Below are positions 1 through 7,077 of a stretch of DNA of 64,000 bases, in pieces. The stretch spans positions 1-64,000 of the forward strand of contig DITN01000075.1 of NCBI GenBank assembly GCA_002422865.1, read 5' to 3'. The position numbers and the translations under genes were made by a program. This DNA is from Bacteroidetes bacterium UBA6183 (GTDB taxonomy: Bacteria > Bacteroidota > Bacteroidia > UKL13-3). Each line of letters starts with the position of its first letter. Position 1 is the stretch's first letter. The notes below the pieces were generated by a model. That model was not told the DNA's origin, searched no databases, and worked only from the letters and a program-made list of their open reading frames with translations.

Positions 1-106
1 CAACCAATAACTGATAAGGATTTTCGTAATACAACTCGGTTTCGGCTTCGGGTTGGTGCTCGCTAAAATAATTGATAAATTGTTCGAAACGTTCTTTGCG
101 TGTCAT
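1..106 (-). CDS. nth: Endonuclease III (N-terminal part, cut by window edge)
   Basis: Only the first 35 codons lie in the window. Translation from ATG at 106 gives MTRKERFEQFINYF, then a segment ending YYENPYQLLV. This resembles the start of endonuclease III, where a Y-x-N-P-[FY]-x-L-L-V motif begins the helix-hairpin-helix glycosylase domain. The enzyme removes oxidised pyrimidines in base-excision repair. An ATG four bases upstream is in another frame and was not used. The assignment rests on the N-terminus alone; the catalytic Lys/Asp and the Fe-S cluster cysteines lie outside the window. Confidence 0.7.
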   Translation of the reverse strand, partial: MTRKERFEQFINYFSEHQPEAETELYYENPYQLLV

Positions 107-269
107 GCATTCAAAAGTAATACATGGTTTATAATATCAATGCATGTTTACCAAATATGATGGGGGATATCACCTTAAATGAAGGCGGTAATTCATGCCA
201 ATATCACTAAAAGTAATAAATGATATATGTTTTATGATTTTAAGTTATTTAGGAGCTACTTTGTGTAGG

Positions 270-452
270 TTATTTTAGAAAACCTTTAGCTACCAAATAA
301 GGAACAATAAGCCAAAGCAACCCTTTTATGAGAAAGAAAAAGAACCCCATCCAACCCATACGTTTTAACACAGCCATAAGGCTTTTGCGCTGTGGGTGCG
401 GCACCGGGCACTCCAATGGTTTATCTTTTGTTTGCTCTGTAGTAGGATGCAT
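270..452 (-). CDS. Small membrane protein, unknown function
   Basis: This 60-residue protein starts MHPTTEQTKDKPLECPVP. A hydrophilic N-terminal half is followed by a basic linker and one strongly hydrophobic segment (about residues 36-55, GFFFFLIKGLLWLIVPYLV). It is probably a single-pass inner-membrane protein. The open frame extends 36 codons further upstream, but that extension overlaps the divergent dps promoter region and is rich in Cys, Phe and Ile, so the internal ATG at 452 is preferred. Short proteins of this shape are common in Bacteroidota, but I cannot name a function. Confidence 0.6.
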   Translation of the reverse strand: MHPTTEQTKDKPLECPVPHPQRKSLMAVLKRMGWMGFFFFLIKGLLWLIVPYLVAKGFLK

Positions 453-539
453 AACTGTAAATGCGAGTGCAATATTACTGTTATAAAATTTGAATACCAA
501 CCTCAAAAAATATCTGACACAATTAATACAAATACACAT

Positions 540-1019
540 ATGAAAAAAGAAATGAATCACATTGGTTTAGATACCAAAAAATGTAAAAAATTAGCAGAAG
601 AGTTAAATGTGCTATTGGCTAATTATCAAATGTTTTACATGAATGCAAGAGGCTTTCATTGGAACATCAAAGGAGAGAAGTTTTTCGAGCTTCATTTAAA
701 GTTTGAGGAGTTGTATAACGACTTGGTAATTAAAGTAGATGAGGTAGCCGAACGTATTTTAACACTTGGTTACACGCCTGTGCATGCCTACAGCGATTAC
801 ATTAAAATAGCACACATTAAGGAATTAAAAAATGTGAGTGATGGTAAAAAAGCAGTAGCCCATGTGCTTGATGCCTTTGGTACATTGTTGCTTATTGAAC
901 GCAAATTATTGTTGTTAAGCGATGATGCAGGAGATGAAGGTACAGGCGCGTTAATGAGCGATTACATCAGGGAACAAGAAAAGTTGGTTTGGATGTATTC
1001 TTCGTATTTAAACAGATAA
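540..1019 (+). CDS. dps: Dps-like ferritin, DNA-protection protein
   Basis: The product has 159 residues, the usual length for Dps (starvation-inducible DNA-binding ferritin). Dps oxidises and stores iron in a 12-subunit shell and shields DNA from peroxide. Visible features are the N-terminal helix ending NARGFHWNIKG, with the conserved His and Trp of the inter-subunit ferroxidase centre, and the following FFELHLKFEELYNDL...VDEVAERI helix, with the conserved Asp and Glu ligands. The open frame runs upstream to 396, but the family start fits ATG 540 (MKKEMNHIGLD); the extra 48 residues would overlap the divergent small gene. A strong hairpin terminator lies about 100 bp downstream. Confidence 0.93.
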   Translation: MKKEMNHIGLDTKKCKKLAEELNVLLANYQMFYMNARGFHWNIKGEKFFELHLKFEELYNDLVIKVDEVAERILTLGYTPVHAYSDYIKIAHIKELKNVSDGKKAVAHVLDAFGTLLLIERKLLLLSDDAGDEGTGALMSDYIREQEKLVWMYSSYLNR

Positions 1020-1115
1020 AATGCTGATTATTTGGTTTTTTGGATTTTTTACATAAAATTTGAATAACCACTATGTAACGAAGAGACTTCTACCTTCATG
1101 TAGCAGTTGAAACAG

Positions 1116-1146
1116 AAAAGCCGGTAATGAAAATTACTCGGCTTTT
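1116..1146 (+). terminator. Rho-independent terminator after dps
   Basis: AAAAGCCG-GTAAT pairs with ATTAC-T-CGGCTTTT around a GAAA tetraloop, with a single bulged T, and a T-run follows. It lies between the convergent dps and DUF4920-type genes. The A-rich left flank would let it act on both strands. Confidence 0.85.
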
Positions 1147-1178
1147 TAATTTTGTATGTATGTAATCACAATGTGGTG

Positions 1179-1624
1179 TTATTCTCGCAGTTTAACCAAT
1201 TGAACTCCTAACGCATTAATTTTAGCTATTAGTTCTCCATTTTTACCATAACCCACACTGGCATTACCATGGACTAAAACATGCTTACCTTCCAAGTTGG
1301 TTGGTAATACAAATGCATTGTCTTTTACCACTACCAATAAATCAGCGCTGTCTGCTTCTAAGGTGAGCCAATTGCCGGTGTCTTTACTGCAGTTTTTTAC
1401 TTTACCAATTACAGCGGTATGGAAGTCTTGCTGAAGCATCAACTTTTCAAAAATACGCTCGGGTTTGTGTGAAATGGTATCTTTAGATGGTTGTCCAAAT
1501 ACCGTAATCCTGCTATTTTCAGTTTGTACCGCTTGGGTTGATTGTGGTTTTTTTCTGCACATGATGTGGCTACTGCCAACCAAACAATAGCAGCTATGTG
1601 TTTAAGGTTTAATAGTTGTTTCAT
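1179..1624 (-). CDS. DUF4920-like lipoprotein split by a -1 frameshift
   Basis: The gene is in two frames. ATG at 1624 starts a typical lipoprotein signal (MKQLLNLKHIAAIVWLAVATSC, lipobox cysteine last). The conserved domain, beginning near STQAVQTENSRITVFGQ and running to the stop at 1179, is in the -1 frame. The frames meet at a run of seven A on the coding strand (T-run 1548-1554), read GAA AAA AAC in the signal frame. That is an A-AAA-AAC slippery heptamer in the correct register, and a -1 slip after AAC continues as CCA CAA TCA into the domain. The C-terminal part, with GKVKNC...GNWLTLEA, resembles DUF4920, a Bacteroidota OB-fold-like family; function unknown. A one-base deletion or sequencing error is the simpler alternative. 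Confidence 0.65.
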
Positions 1625-1650
1625 AAAAACGAATATAACAATGTGTAATA

Positions 1651-1681
1651 AAAAACGACTACTTTATGGGTAGTCGTTTTT
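1651..1681 (-). terminator. Terminator after kdsA
   Basis: A perfect 12-bp stem (AAAAACGACTAC with GTAGTCGTTTTT) around a 7-nt loop, flanked by A/T runs on both sides. It lies 32 bp beyond the kdsA stop on the minus strand, before the DUF4920-type gene. Confidence 0.85.
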
Positions 1682-1712
1682 AGTTTTTTGATTCTATTGG
1701 GAGCTACAGCTG

Positions 1713-2513
1713 TTATTTCAAACCTGTTTTGTATTTCACCACACTGTCTAACAACAATTGTTTAAAGTCTTTTAGCGCAATCATGTTTGGTCCATCACTT
1801 AAGGCTTCATCCGGGTTTTCGTGTACTTCAAAAAAGAAACCATCAACCCCAACAGCTGCTGCGGCACTGGCTAAGTATACGGCATACTCTCGGTTACCGC
1901 CACTTTTACCACCCATACCTCCGGGTTTTTGGGTGCTGTGTGTTACATCCATACACACCGGGTAACCAAACGATTTCATATCCACCAAGTTCCTGAAATC
2001 AACCACCAAGTTGTTGTACCCAAACATGGTTCCGCGCTCGGTTAACATAATTTGTTTGTTGCCGGTACTTTCTACTTTTTTAACGGCATGAATCATATCG
2101 TGGCCAGATAAAAACTGTGCCTTTTTGATGTTTACAATTCGGTTGGTTTTACCACACTCCACCAATAAATCGGTTTGACGGCACAAGAATGCAGGGATTT
2201 GTAAAATATCGATTACCTCAGCCAATTCAGGTGCTTGCCAGCTTTCGTGAATATCTGTAGTAACCGGTAAACCAAAGGTGTCTTTTACTTTTTGTAAAAT
2301 ACGCAAGCCTTCTTTCATGCCATGTCCGCGGTAACTATCAACTGATGTACGGTTGGCCTTATCAAACGAAGCTTTAAACACATAAGTAAGGTTTAACTCT
2401 TCGGCAATTTTTGCAATTTTTTCGGCCAAGTTCATCACCATCGTTTCGTTTTCAATAATGCACGGACCCGATAGTAAAAAGGTATTGTTTTTTATGTTTT
2501 CGTATAAACTCAT
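1713..2513 (-). CDS. kdsA: 3-deoxy-8-phosphooctulonate synthase (Kdo-8-P synthase)
   Basis: The 266-residue product condenses phosphoenolpyruvate with arabinose 5-phosphate to give Kdo 8-phosphate, the committed step to the lipopolysaccharide inner-core sugar Kdo. Diagnostic motifs are LLSGPCIIEN near the N-terminus, KASFDKANRTS (about 47-57, phosphate binding), PVTTDIHE, LCRQTDLL and DVTHSTQKPGG. Length and motifs match cytoplasmic class I/II KdsA TIM barrels. It is a monocistron with its own terminator. The enzyme supplying its substrate, KdsD, is encoded 3.5 kb away at 5998-6948. Confidence 0.96.
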   Translation of the reverse strand: MSLYENIKNNTFLLSGPCIIENETMVMNLAEKIAKIAEELNLTYVFKASFDKANRTSVDSYRGHGMKEGLRILQKVKDTFGLPVTTDIHESWQAPELAEVIDILQIPAFLCRQTDLLVECGKTNRIVNIKKAQFLSGHDMIHAVKKVESTGNKQIMLTERGTMFGYNNLVVDFRNLVDMKSFGYPVCMDVTHSTQKPGGMGGKSGGNREYAVYLASAAAAVGVDGFFFEVHENPDEALSDGPNMIALKDFKQLLLDSVVKYKTGLK

Positions 2514-2558
2514 GTTATGCTTTTTGGAGTGGCGAATTTATAAATAAATGTAAGCTAT

Positions 2559-3083
2559 TTAGCGGTATAATTTTGCCCAAATTTCTAAATCGGCAAATTG
2601 GTTGTTTCTAAACTCATGTTCTTTAAAAATAGCTTCGCGGTTAAATCCTAAGCTTTTAAGCAAGGCAATACTCACTGTGTTCTCAGGTTCAACTTCAGCT
2701 ATAAAGCGGTGTATGTTTTGTTGTTTTGATAAGTTATCTAGCAAAACTTGCATACTTTCTTTGCCATACCCTTTGCCCCAAAATTCAGGAAAAAACCAAT
2801 AGCCAATTTCGCATCTTCTGTGCAAGGGGTGCAAATTATAAGTACTCACTACGCCAATAAATTCTTGGTGCTCATTAATTACCGCCCACGAGTTTCCGGT
2901 TCCGTTTTTACGTTTGGTTTCGTACCACAACATTTGTTCGGCAGTGGCCTCAAAAGTAGGGTAGGTAACATCCATGTATTGGGTTACCACAGGATTTGAA
3001 AAGCCTTCAAATATCTTCTGTTGATCACTGTTTTCTACCTCTCTTAAGGTAAGTCGTGGTGTGGTAAACGTAAGTTTTTGCAT
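2559..3083 (-). CDS. GNAT acetyltransferase, RimJ/RimL-like
   Basis: The 174-residue protein opens with FTTPRLTLREV, typical of the RimJ/RimL branch of GNAT N-acetyltransferases. The acetyl-CoA binding region is visible as the EIGYWFFPEFWGKGYGKES motif (about 92-110), followed by the C-terminal ENTVSIALLKSLGF signature. The likely role is acetylation of a protein N-terminus or a small amine; the substrate cannot be read from sequence. Adjacent genes on the same strand (3110, 3894) may be cotranscribed. Confidence 0.85.
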   Translation of the reverse strand: MQKLTFTTPRLTLREVENSDQQKIFEGFSNPVVTQYMDVTYPTFEATAEQMLWYETKRKNGTGNSWAVINEHQEFIGVVSTYNLHPLHRRCEIGYWFFPEFWGKGYGKESMQVLLDNLSKQQNIHRFIAEVEPENTVSIALLKSLGFNREAIFKEHEFRNNQFADLEIWAKLYR

Positions 3084-3109
3084 GCTTAATTGACCTGGCT
3101 TGTTTTAAC

Positions 3110-3886
3110 TTATTCTGTAATTACAGGGAGTTGAAGTTGTTCAGGTTTCAAAAAATCGATTACTGTTTTTAAATCTTGCTCATGGTTTCTAACGATGCGA
3201 TTAGTTTCATCTATCGTAAAAATAGAGTAGGGGATTTCAATCAGTTTAATACCATTTTGAGGTAATTCGGCCGCTTTCACACGGTCGTATTTTTCTCGCT
3301 GTTTGGCTCTGCTAATACCACTTACTGTTTTTACATTTAATTTATTAAAAAACTCGGTAGGTTCGGCTAGTGGCGCTTCTTTAAACTCAATCACTAAATT
3401 TAAATCGTGGTAAAAAGCATCAACCGGTAATTCTGTTCTGGTTTTGCCGTCTCTGTGTAAATCACCCACTAAAAAATCAAAACGTTTTTGGCGCTTGGCT
3501 TTTAGGTTTAAGGCTTCATCACACAAATTCATCACATAGTATTTATCACTGAGCAAACGTTTGTTCTCAAGCTCAATTTTTTCAGCAGAAACAACTTCTT
3601 GCTTATATAAAGTGGTTGGTTTAGGCGCATCTTTAGGTACAAAATACCAGTACGTATCTTCACCATTTTGTATGGCATGTGCGTGAGGTATTTGCGCCAA
3701 TTCGTTCGATTTATAAAGCGCTTTTAATACATCACGAATGGGTTTGCCATTTTTTACATCTTTGGTAAATATACCCGCAGCAATCAATTCAGGCATTAAC
3801 TCTTTTACAGGAATAATTTGGGTATCGGTATGAGTGGCAAAATATGCCTCAATTACACTGTTAATACTTTCTATTTGTTTATTCAT
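3110..3886 (-). CDS. PD-(D/E)XK nuclease-like protein with N-terminal helical domain
   Basis: 258 residues, not assigned to a named family. The C-terminal half contains RFDFLVGD...LPVDAFY...LNLVIEFKEAP (about residues 135-170), which fits the D-x(n)-E-x-K catalytic core of the PD-(D/E)XK nuclease fold. A later KLIEIPYSIF strand resembles the end of very-short-patch or Holliday-type members. The N-terminal 80 residues (SVIEAYFATHTDTQIIPVKE) look like a small winged-helix or repeat module. It sits between two GNAT genes, 7 bp from the upstream one. A repair or restriction-type role is inference. Confidence 0.5.
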   Translation of the reverse strand: MNKQIESINSVIEAYFATHTDTQIIPVKELMPELIAAGIFTKDVKNGKPIRDVLKALYKSNELAQIPHAHAIQNGEDTYWYFVPKDAPKPTTLYKQEVVSAEKIELENKRLLSDKYYVMNLCDEALNLKAKRQKRFDFLVGDLHRDGKTRTELPVDAFYHDLNLVIEFKEAPLAEPTEFFNKLNVKTVSGISRAKQREKYDRVKAAELPQNGIKLIEIPYSIFTIDETNRIVRNHEQDLKTVIDFLKPEQLQLPVITE

Positions 3887-3893
3887 TTATGTT

Positions 3894-4457
3894 TTACCCT
3901 AAGTGGGTTTTATTATTTTTTGTATGGTATTCGTGCGCCAATAACCCGAAATACAGGGAGTCTTCGTACACCCCATTTTTTAAGTAATGATTTTTAAGCA
4001 GACCTTCTTCCTTAAAATTAAAGTACTTAATCAGTTTAAGCGATGGTACATTTTTAGGTTCTATCAATGCTTCAATGCGGTTTAAACTCATGTTGTTAAA
4101 ACCATACTCAATAATAGGTTCTAAAGCTTCTTTCATGTACCCTTTTTGTTTTACCTCATCGGTGTAAAGCATGTAACCAAGTTCGGCACGGTGGTGTTGG
4201 GTAAACCAAGTATGGTAACCGCACCAGCCAATTACATTGTTACTTTCTTTTTCTATAAGTTGAAACAACAACATCGATTTGTTAAACATCCCAAATCCTC
4301 TTACCGCCTTTTGTTTTTCTTTCTCCACATCACTGGCATCAATGCACAGCAGGTCCATAATTTCCTGGTCTGATTTGGTGGTTAATATCAACTCGTATAA
4401 CTCATCCGTTAATTTTCTTAGTTTGAGTCTTTCTGTTTCTAAGTATTCAAAGTTCAT
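3894..4457 (-). CDS. GNAT acetyltransferase
   Basis: 187 residues. It starts with the RimJ/RimL-like YLETERLKLRKL and carries the GNAT core HRAELGYMLYTDEVKQKGYM (motif A, acetyl-CoA pyrophosphate loop) and NVPSLKLIKYFNFKEEG near the end. It is distinct in sequence from the neighbouring GNAT at 2559. Substrate unknown. A pair of palindromes lies 100-170 bp upstream (4560-4629). Confidence 0.82.
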   Translation of the reverse strand: MNFEYLETERLKLRKLTDELYELILTTKSDQEIMDLLCIDASDVEKEKQKAVRGFGMFNKSMLLFQLIEKESNNVIGWCGYHTWFTQHHRAELGYMLYTDEVKQKGYMKEALEPIIEYGFNNMSLNRIEALIEPKNVPSLKLIKYFNFKEEGLLKNHYLKNGVYEDSLYFGLLAHEYHTKNNKTHLG

Positions 4458-4559
4458 GTTTCAATAGATATTTAGGTTAAACTAGTGGGCACGAAGGTAA
4501 GCTATTACAGCTTTTGTTTGATGATGAATTTAGCAAACATGCTTTGCTGAGGGTGATAC

Positions 4560-4629
4560 TTGCCGTTATCGGCAAAAAATAGAGATTTTTTACCTGCGTT
4601 TAGGCTGTATTTTTGCCGATATAGGCAAA
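4560..4629. promoter_or_regulatory. Two TTGCC-N6-GGCAA palindromes
   Basis: TTGCCGTTATCGGCAA (4560-4575) and TTGCCGATATAGGCAA (4613-4628, extended by one base pair each side) share the arms TTGCC/GGCAA with a 6-nt centre. Their centres are 53 bp apart, about five helical turns. They lie upstream of the GNAT gene at 3894-4457 in a 275-bp gap. They look like paired operator sites for a dimeric helix-turn-helix regulator, but no such gene is adjacent. Confidence 0.4.
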
Positions 4630-4732
4630 TGTTGATGCAAGTATAACCTGCTTAACCGCTCAGGATAACCAGAAAAGTGTTAACGTGTTGTGAGATTGAC
4701 TTCAAATAACCAAACACAAGTGCCATACAATT

Positions 4733-5260
4733 TTATTCATCTAGTGCTTCCCATTCTCCCTTTTTGAAAAATACGTTGTTGAATTTTTGGGAATAAAACA
4801 CGAGATAAAAATCCCAAGCATTTCTGTAGGTTGTTGGATTGCTATTTAAAATGTGGTGAGTTGGTTGTTCCATATTTAAAACAAGTCGTTCCGAAGCATA
4901 AGGTTTTGTTGTTGTGATTGTCCCTTTATACGTTTTTAGAATTTGCTTTTTGTCTGTCACAAAAAAATAAATAGAATCGTTTTCTTTTATAACAAACCTA
5001 AAGCTATTGTATTGCCAGTTTGCTTGTTTTCCCGGAAAGTAGTCTCGATTAACAATGTATTCACCATGATAATCACTCTTTTCTAGTTCTTTTTTACTGG
5101 TTAAAAAAACAATTAGAACCACTGCCGAAATAAATGATAATGTACTCATCCATAAAAACTTAAGCATCTTCAAATAGTTTGCGTTTTTCGTTACTATCCA
5201 AGAACCCAAAAACACTATTGAAAGCACTATAATCACGAAAAGAAAAAACAGAGTTATCAT
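4733..5260 (-). CDS. Membrane protein, unknown function
   Basis: 175 residues, not recognised. There are two hydrophobic segments (about 1-20 and 35-54), then a soluble domain of about 120 residues rich in aromatic and basic residues and probably beta-rich (NRDYFPGKQANWQYNSFRF, then YKGTITTTK). It is probably anchored in the inner membrane with the C-terminal domain outside. It lies 15 bp downstream of the 220-residue gene at 5276, so the two are likely one unit. Confidence 0.6.
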   Translation of the reverse strand: MITLFFLFVIIVLSIVFLGSWIVTKNANYLKMLKFLWMSTLSFISAVVLIVFLTSKKELEKSDYHGEYIVNRDYFPGKQANWQYNSFRFVIKENDSIYFFVTDKKQILKTYKGTITTTKPYASERLVLNMEQPTHHILNSNPTTYRNAWDFYLVFYSQKFNNVFFKKGEWEALDE

Positions 5261-5275
5261 TTTTGGTTCTAGTAT

Positions 5276-5938
5276 TTAGCTATTACTATCGCTATTATTT
5301 GTTCGTACTATAATTTCGTGTCTTTCAAATACTTTAATTGTAGTGAGACTTGCTGAAGCTATATCTAGTTTGTATTCAATCATCTGCGTGTAGAAGTTAA
5401 ATGGTGGATAATTACCAATACGATATTCGTAGGTAATATAAATCCTGTCATTCAAGATAGAGTCGACTTTCGAACTTCCACTATAAGTCCATTCGGGTAT
5501 TTCGTTATAGGTTGATTTCCATAAGCTGTCATAGCGCAGGTGGTGAGGAGATAAGATTGTGTCCTTTTGATTATTGTAGACTTTATTTACGGATAATATT
5601 TTGGTGTATGAGTTTTCACTGACAAGAAGAATAACCCAGTCAGCTAAAGTGTGTAGATGAATATCTTTAGCCCAATTCTCGTCATTAAAAGAACCTCTAC
5701 CTAATTTTATTGTTTGGTTGTTTTCCCCTTTAAGTGTAAAATCGACATCGTAAAAAATAGCAGACAAGTCTGCATTATAAGTTTCTTCACATTTTAAAGT
5801 TATAGTCTCATTAACCTTAATTTCAACAGTTTTATATTTGGGACCAAATGCGTTTTTTAAAATCCACTCTGAACAACCTATGATTATTACAACCAAAACT
5901 AATAAAACAATAAATAATATTTTAATCCATTTGTTCAT
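5276..5938 (-). CDS. Membrane-anchored or lipoprotein-like protein, unknown function
   Basis: 220 residues, not recognised. The N-terminal hydrophobic helix (WIKILFIVLLVLVVIIIGC) ends in a Gly-Cys that could be a lipobox, although the spacing is unusual. The rest is a probable beta-rich extracytoplasmic domain with many Tyr, Asn and Asp. The C-terminus is Ser/Asn-rich (RTNNSDSNS). It pairs with the downstream 4733 gene (15-bp gap). No function can be given. Confidence 0.6.
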   Translation of the reverse strand: MNKWIKILFIVLLVLVVIIIGCSEWILKNAFGPKYKTVEIKVNETITLKCEETYNADLSAIFYDVDFTLKGENNQTIKLGRGSFNDENWAKDIHLHTLADWVILLVSENSYTKILSVNKVYNNQKDTILSPHHLRYDSLWKSTYNEIPEWTYSGSSKVDSILNDRIYITYEYRIGNYPPFNFYTQMIEYKLDIASASLTTIKVFERHEIIVRTNNSDSNS

Positions 5939-5997
5939 ATGGTGTTTTATTTAGCCGCTCAATCATCAATATCAATAGTCAAAAAGACATTAAATTC

Positions 5998-6948
5998 CTA
6001 CTTATTCAAACTATAAATCTGTACCACACCTTCCAGTTTACCTTTGGCATCAGCCACCAATAACGAAGTAATTTTGTGGGTGTTCATCAACTCTTCTGCT
6101 TCGGCCATCATCATTTTTTTGTTGATGGTGCGTGGCTTGGCAGTCATAATATCTTTAGCTGTTAGCGTAAATAATTTAGCCGTGTGTTTATCCATAGCCC
6201 TGCGTAAATCGCCATCTGTTATTACACCACTTATTTTATTTTTATCAACCACCACAGCTAAACCCAAACGACCGCTGCTCATGGTATGTATAACTTGCTG
6301 TATGTTGTCGGTTGGTTTTATTACAGGTAAATTGTCTTTAAACATGCAACTTTCAACTGTAGTTAAAAGCTTTCTACCCAAACTTCCACCAGGATGAAAT
6401 TTCGCAAAATCTTCCGGTTTAAAATTGCGTGCTTTCATTAAAGCAACAGCCAAGGCATCGCCCATAGCCAAGGTAGCTGTGGTTGATGAAGTTGGCGCTA
6501 ACTCCAGCGGACAAGCCTCTTTGTATACTTTTACGTTTAAATGAAAATCGGAGTTTTTAGCAAGTGTTGATTGCGGATTACCGCTCATGCCAATTACTTT
6601 TATTTGCGCAACTTTAATGTATGGAATCAACTTCAACAACTCTTCTGTTTCGCCACTGTACGAAATGGCCACTACCACATCATCTTTTTTAAGCATGCCT
6701 AAGTCGCCATGAAAAGCCTCTACCGGATGCATAAACATACTTGGTGTGCCTGTACTGGCCAGTGTTGCCGATATTTTTGCACCCACCAAACCCGATTTAC
6801 CAACGCCTGTAATTACCAAACGCCCTTTGCTTTTTAACACCGCATCAACTGCTTTGTTAAAGTTGTTGTCCAACTGTTTGCTTAAATCAGCTAATGCTTT
6901 GGCTTCAATGGTAAATACCTCTTTGGCGTATTTTATGTAATCTTTCAT
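5998..6948 (-). CDS. kdsD: D-arabinose 5-phosphate isomerase
   Basis: The 316-residue product matches KdsD/KpsF in length and order: a sugar isomerase (SIS) domain (about 30-170, with VVITGVGKSG-like and AISYSGETEELL phosphate-binding motifs) followed by two CBS domains (about 205-316). It converts ribulose 5-phosphate to arabinose 5-phosphate for KdsA, so the window carries the first two steps of Kdo synthesis. The SPTSSTTATLAMGDALAVAL-type segment (here APTSSTTATLAMGDAL) is characteristic of the family. Confidence 0.95.
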   Translation of the reverse strand: MKDYIKYAKEVFTIEAKALADLSKQLDNNFNKAVDAVLKSKGRLVITGVGKSGLVGAKISATLASTGTPSMFMHPVEAFHGDLGMLKKDDVVVAISYSGETEELLKLIPYIKVAQIKVIGMSGNPQSTLAKNSDFHLNVKVYKEACPLELAPTSSTTATLAMGDALAVALMKARNFKPEDFAKFHPGGSLGRKLLTTVESCMFKDNLPVIKPTDNIQQVIHTMSSGRLGLAVVVDKNKISGVITDGDLRRAMDKHTAKLFTLTAKDIMTAKPRTINKKMMMAEAEELMNTHKITSLLVADAKGKLEGVVQIYSLNK

Positions 6949-7077
6949 GGGATAAATTTCGTGTTCAATATTACTAAATAATTTGGGCGTTTTAACGGGC
7001 TATTCACTTCAAGTCCTCGCCCTTATGGGCTGTGGGCTTTCCGTTGCTATCCCTAACGCATTTTACCTTGATACAAA

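Noticed and set aside
396..539. N-terminal extension of the dps reading frame
   Set aside because: The extra 48 residues are Cys-rich, unlike Dps, and overlap the divergent small gene; the family start fits ATG 540.
6985..7077. GCCCTTATGGGC-type hairpin between kdsD and the OmpA-family gene
   Set aside because: Short stem without a T-run; too weak to call a terminator or repeat from one copy.
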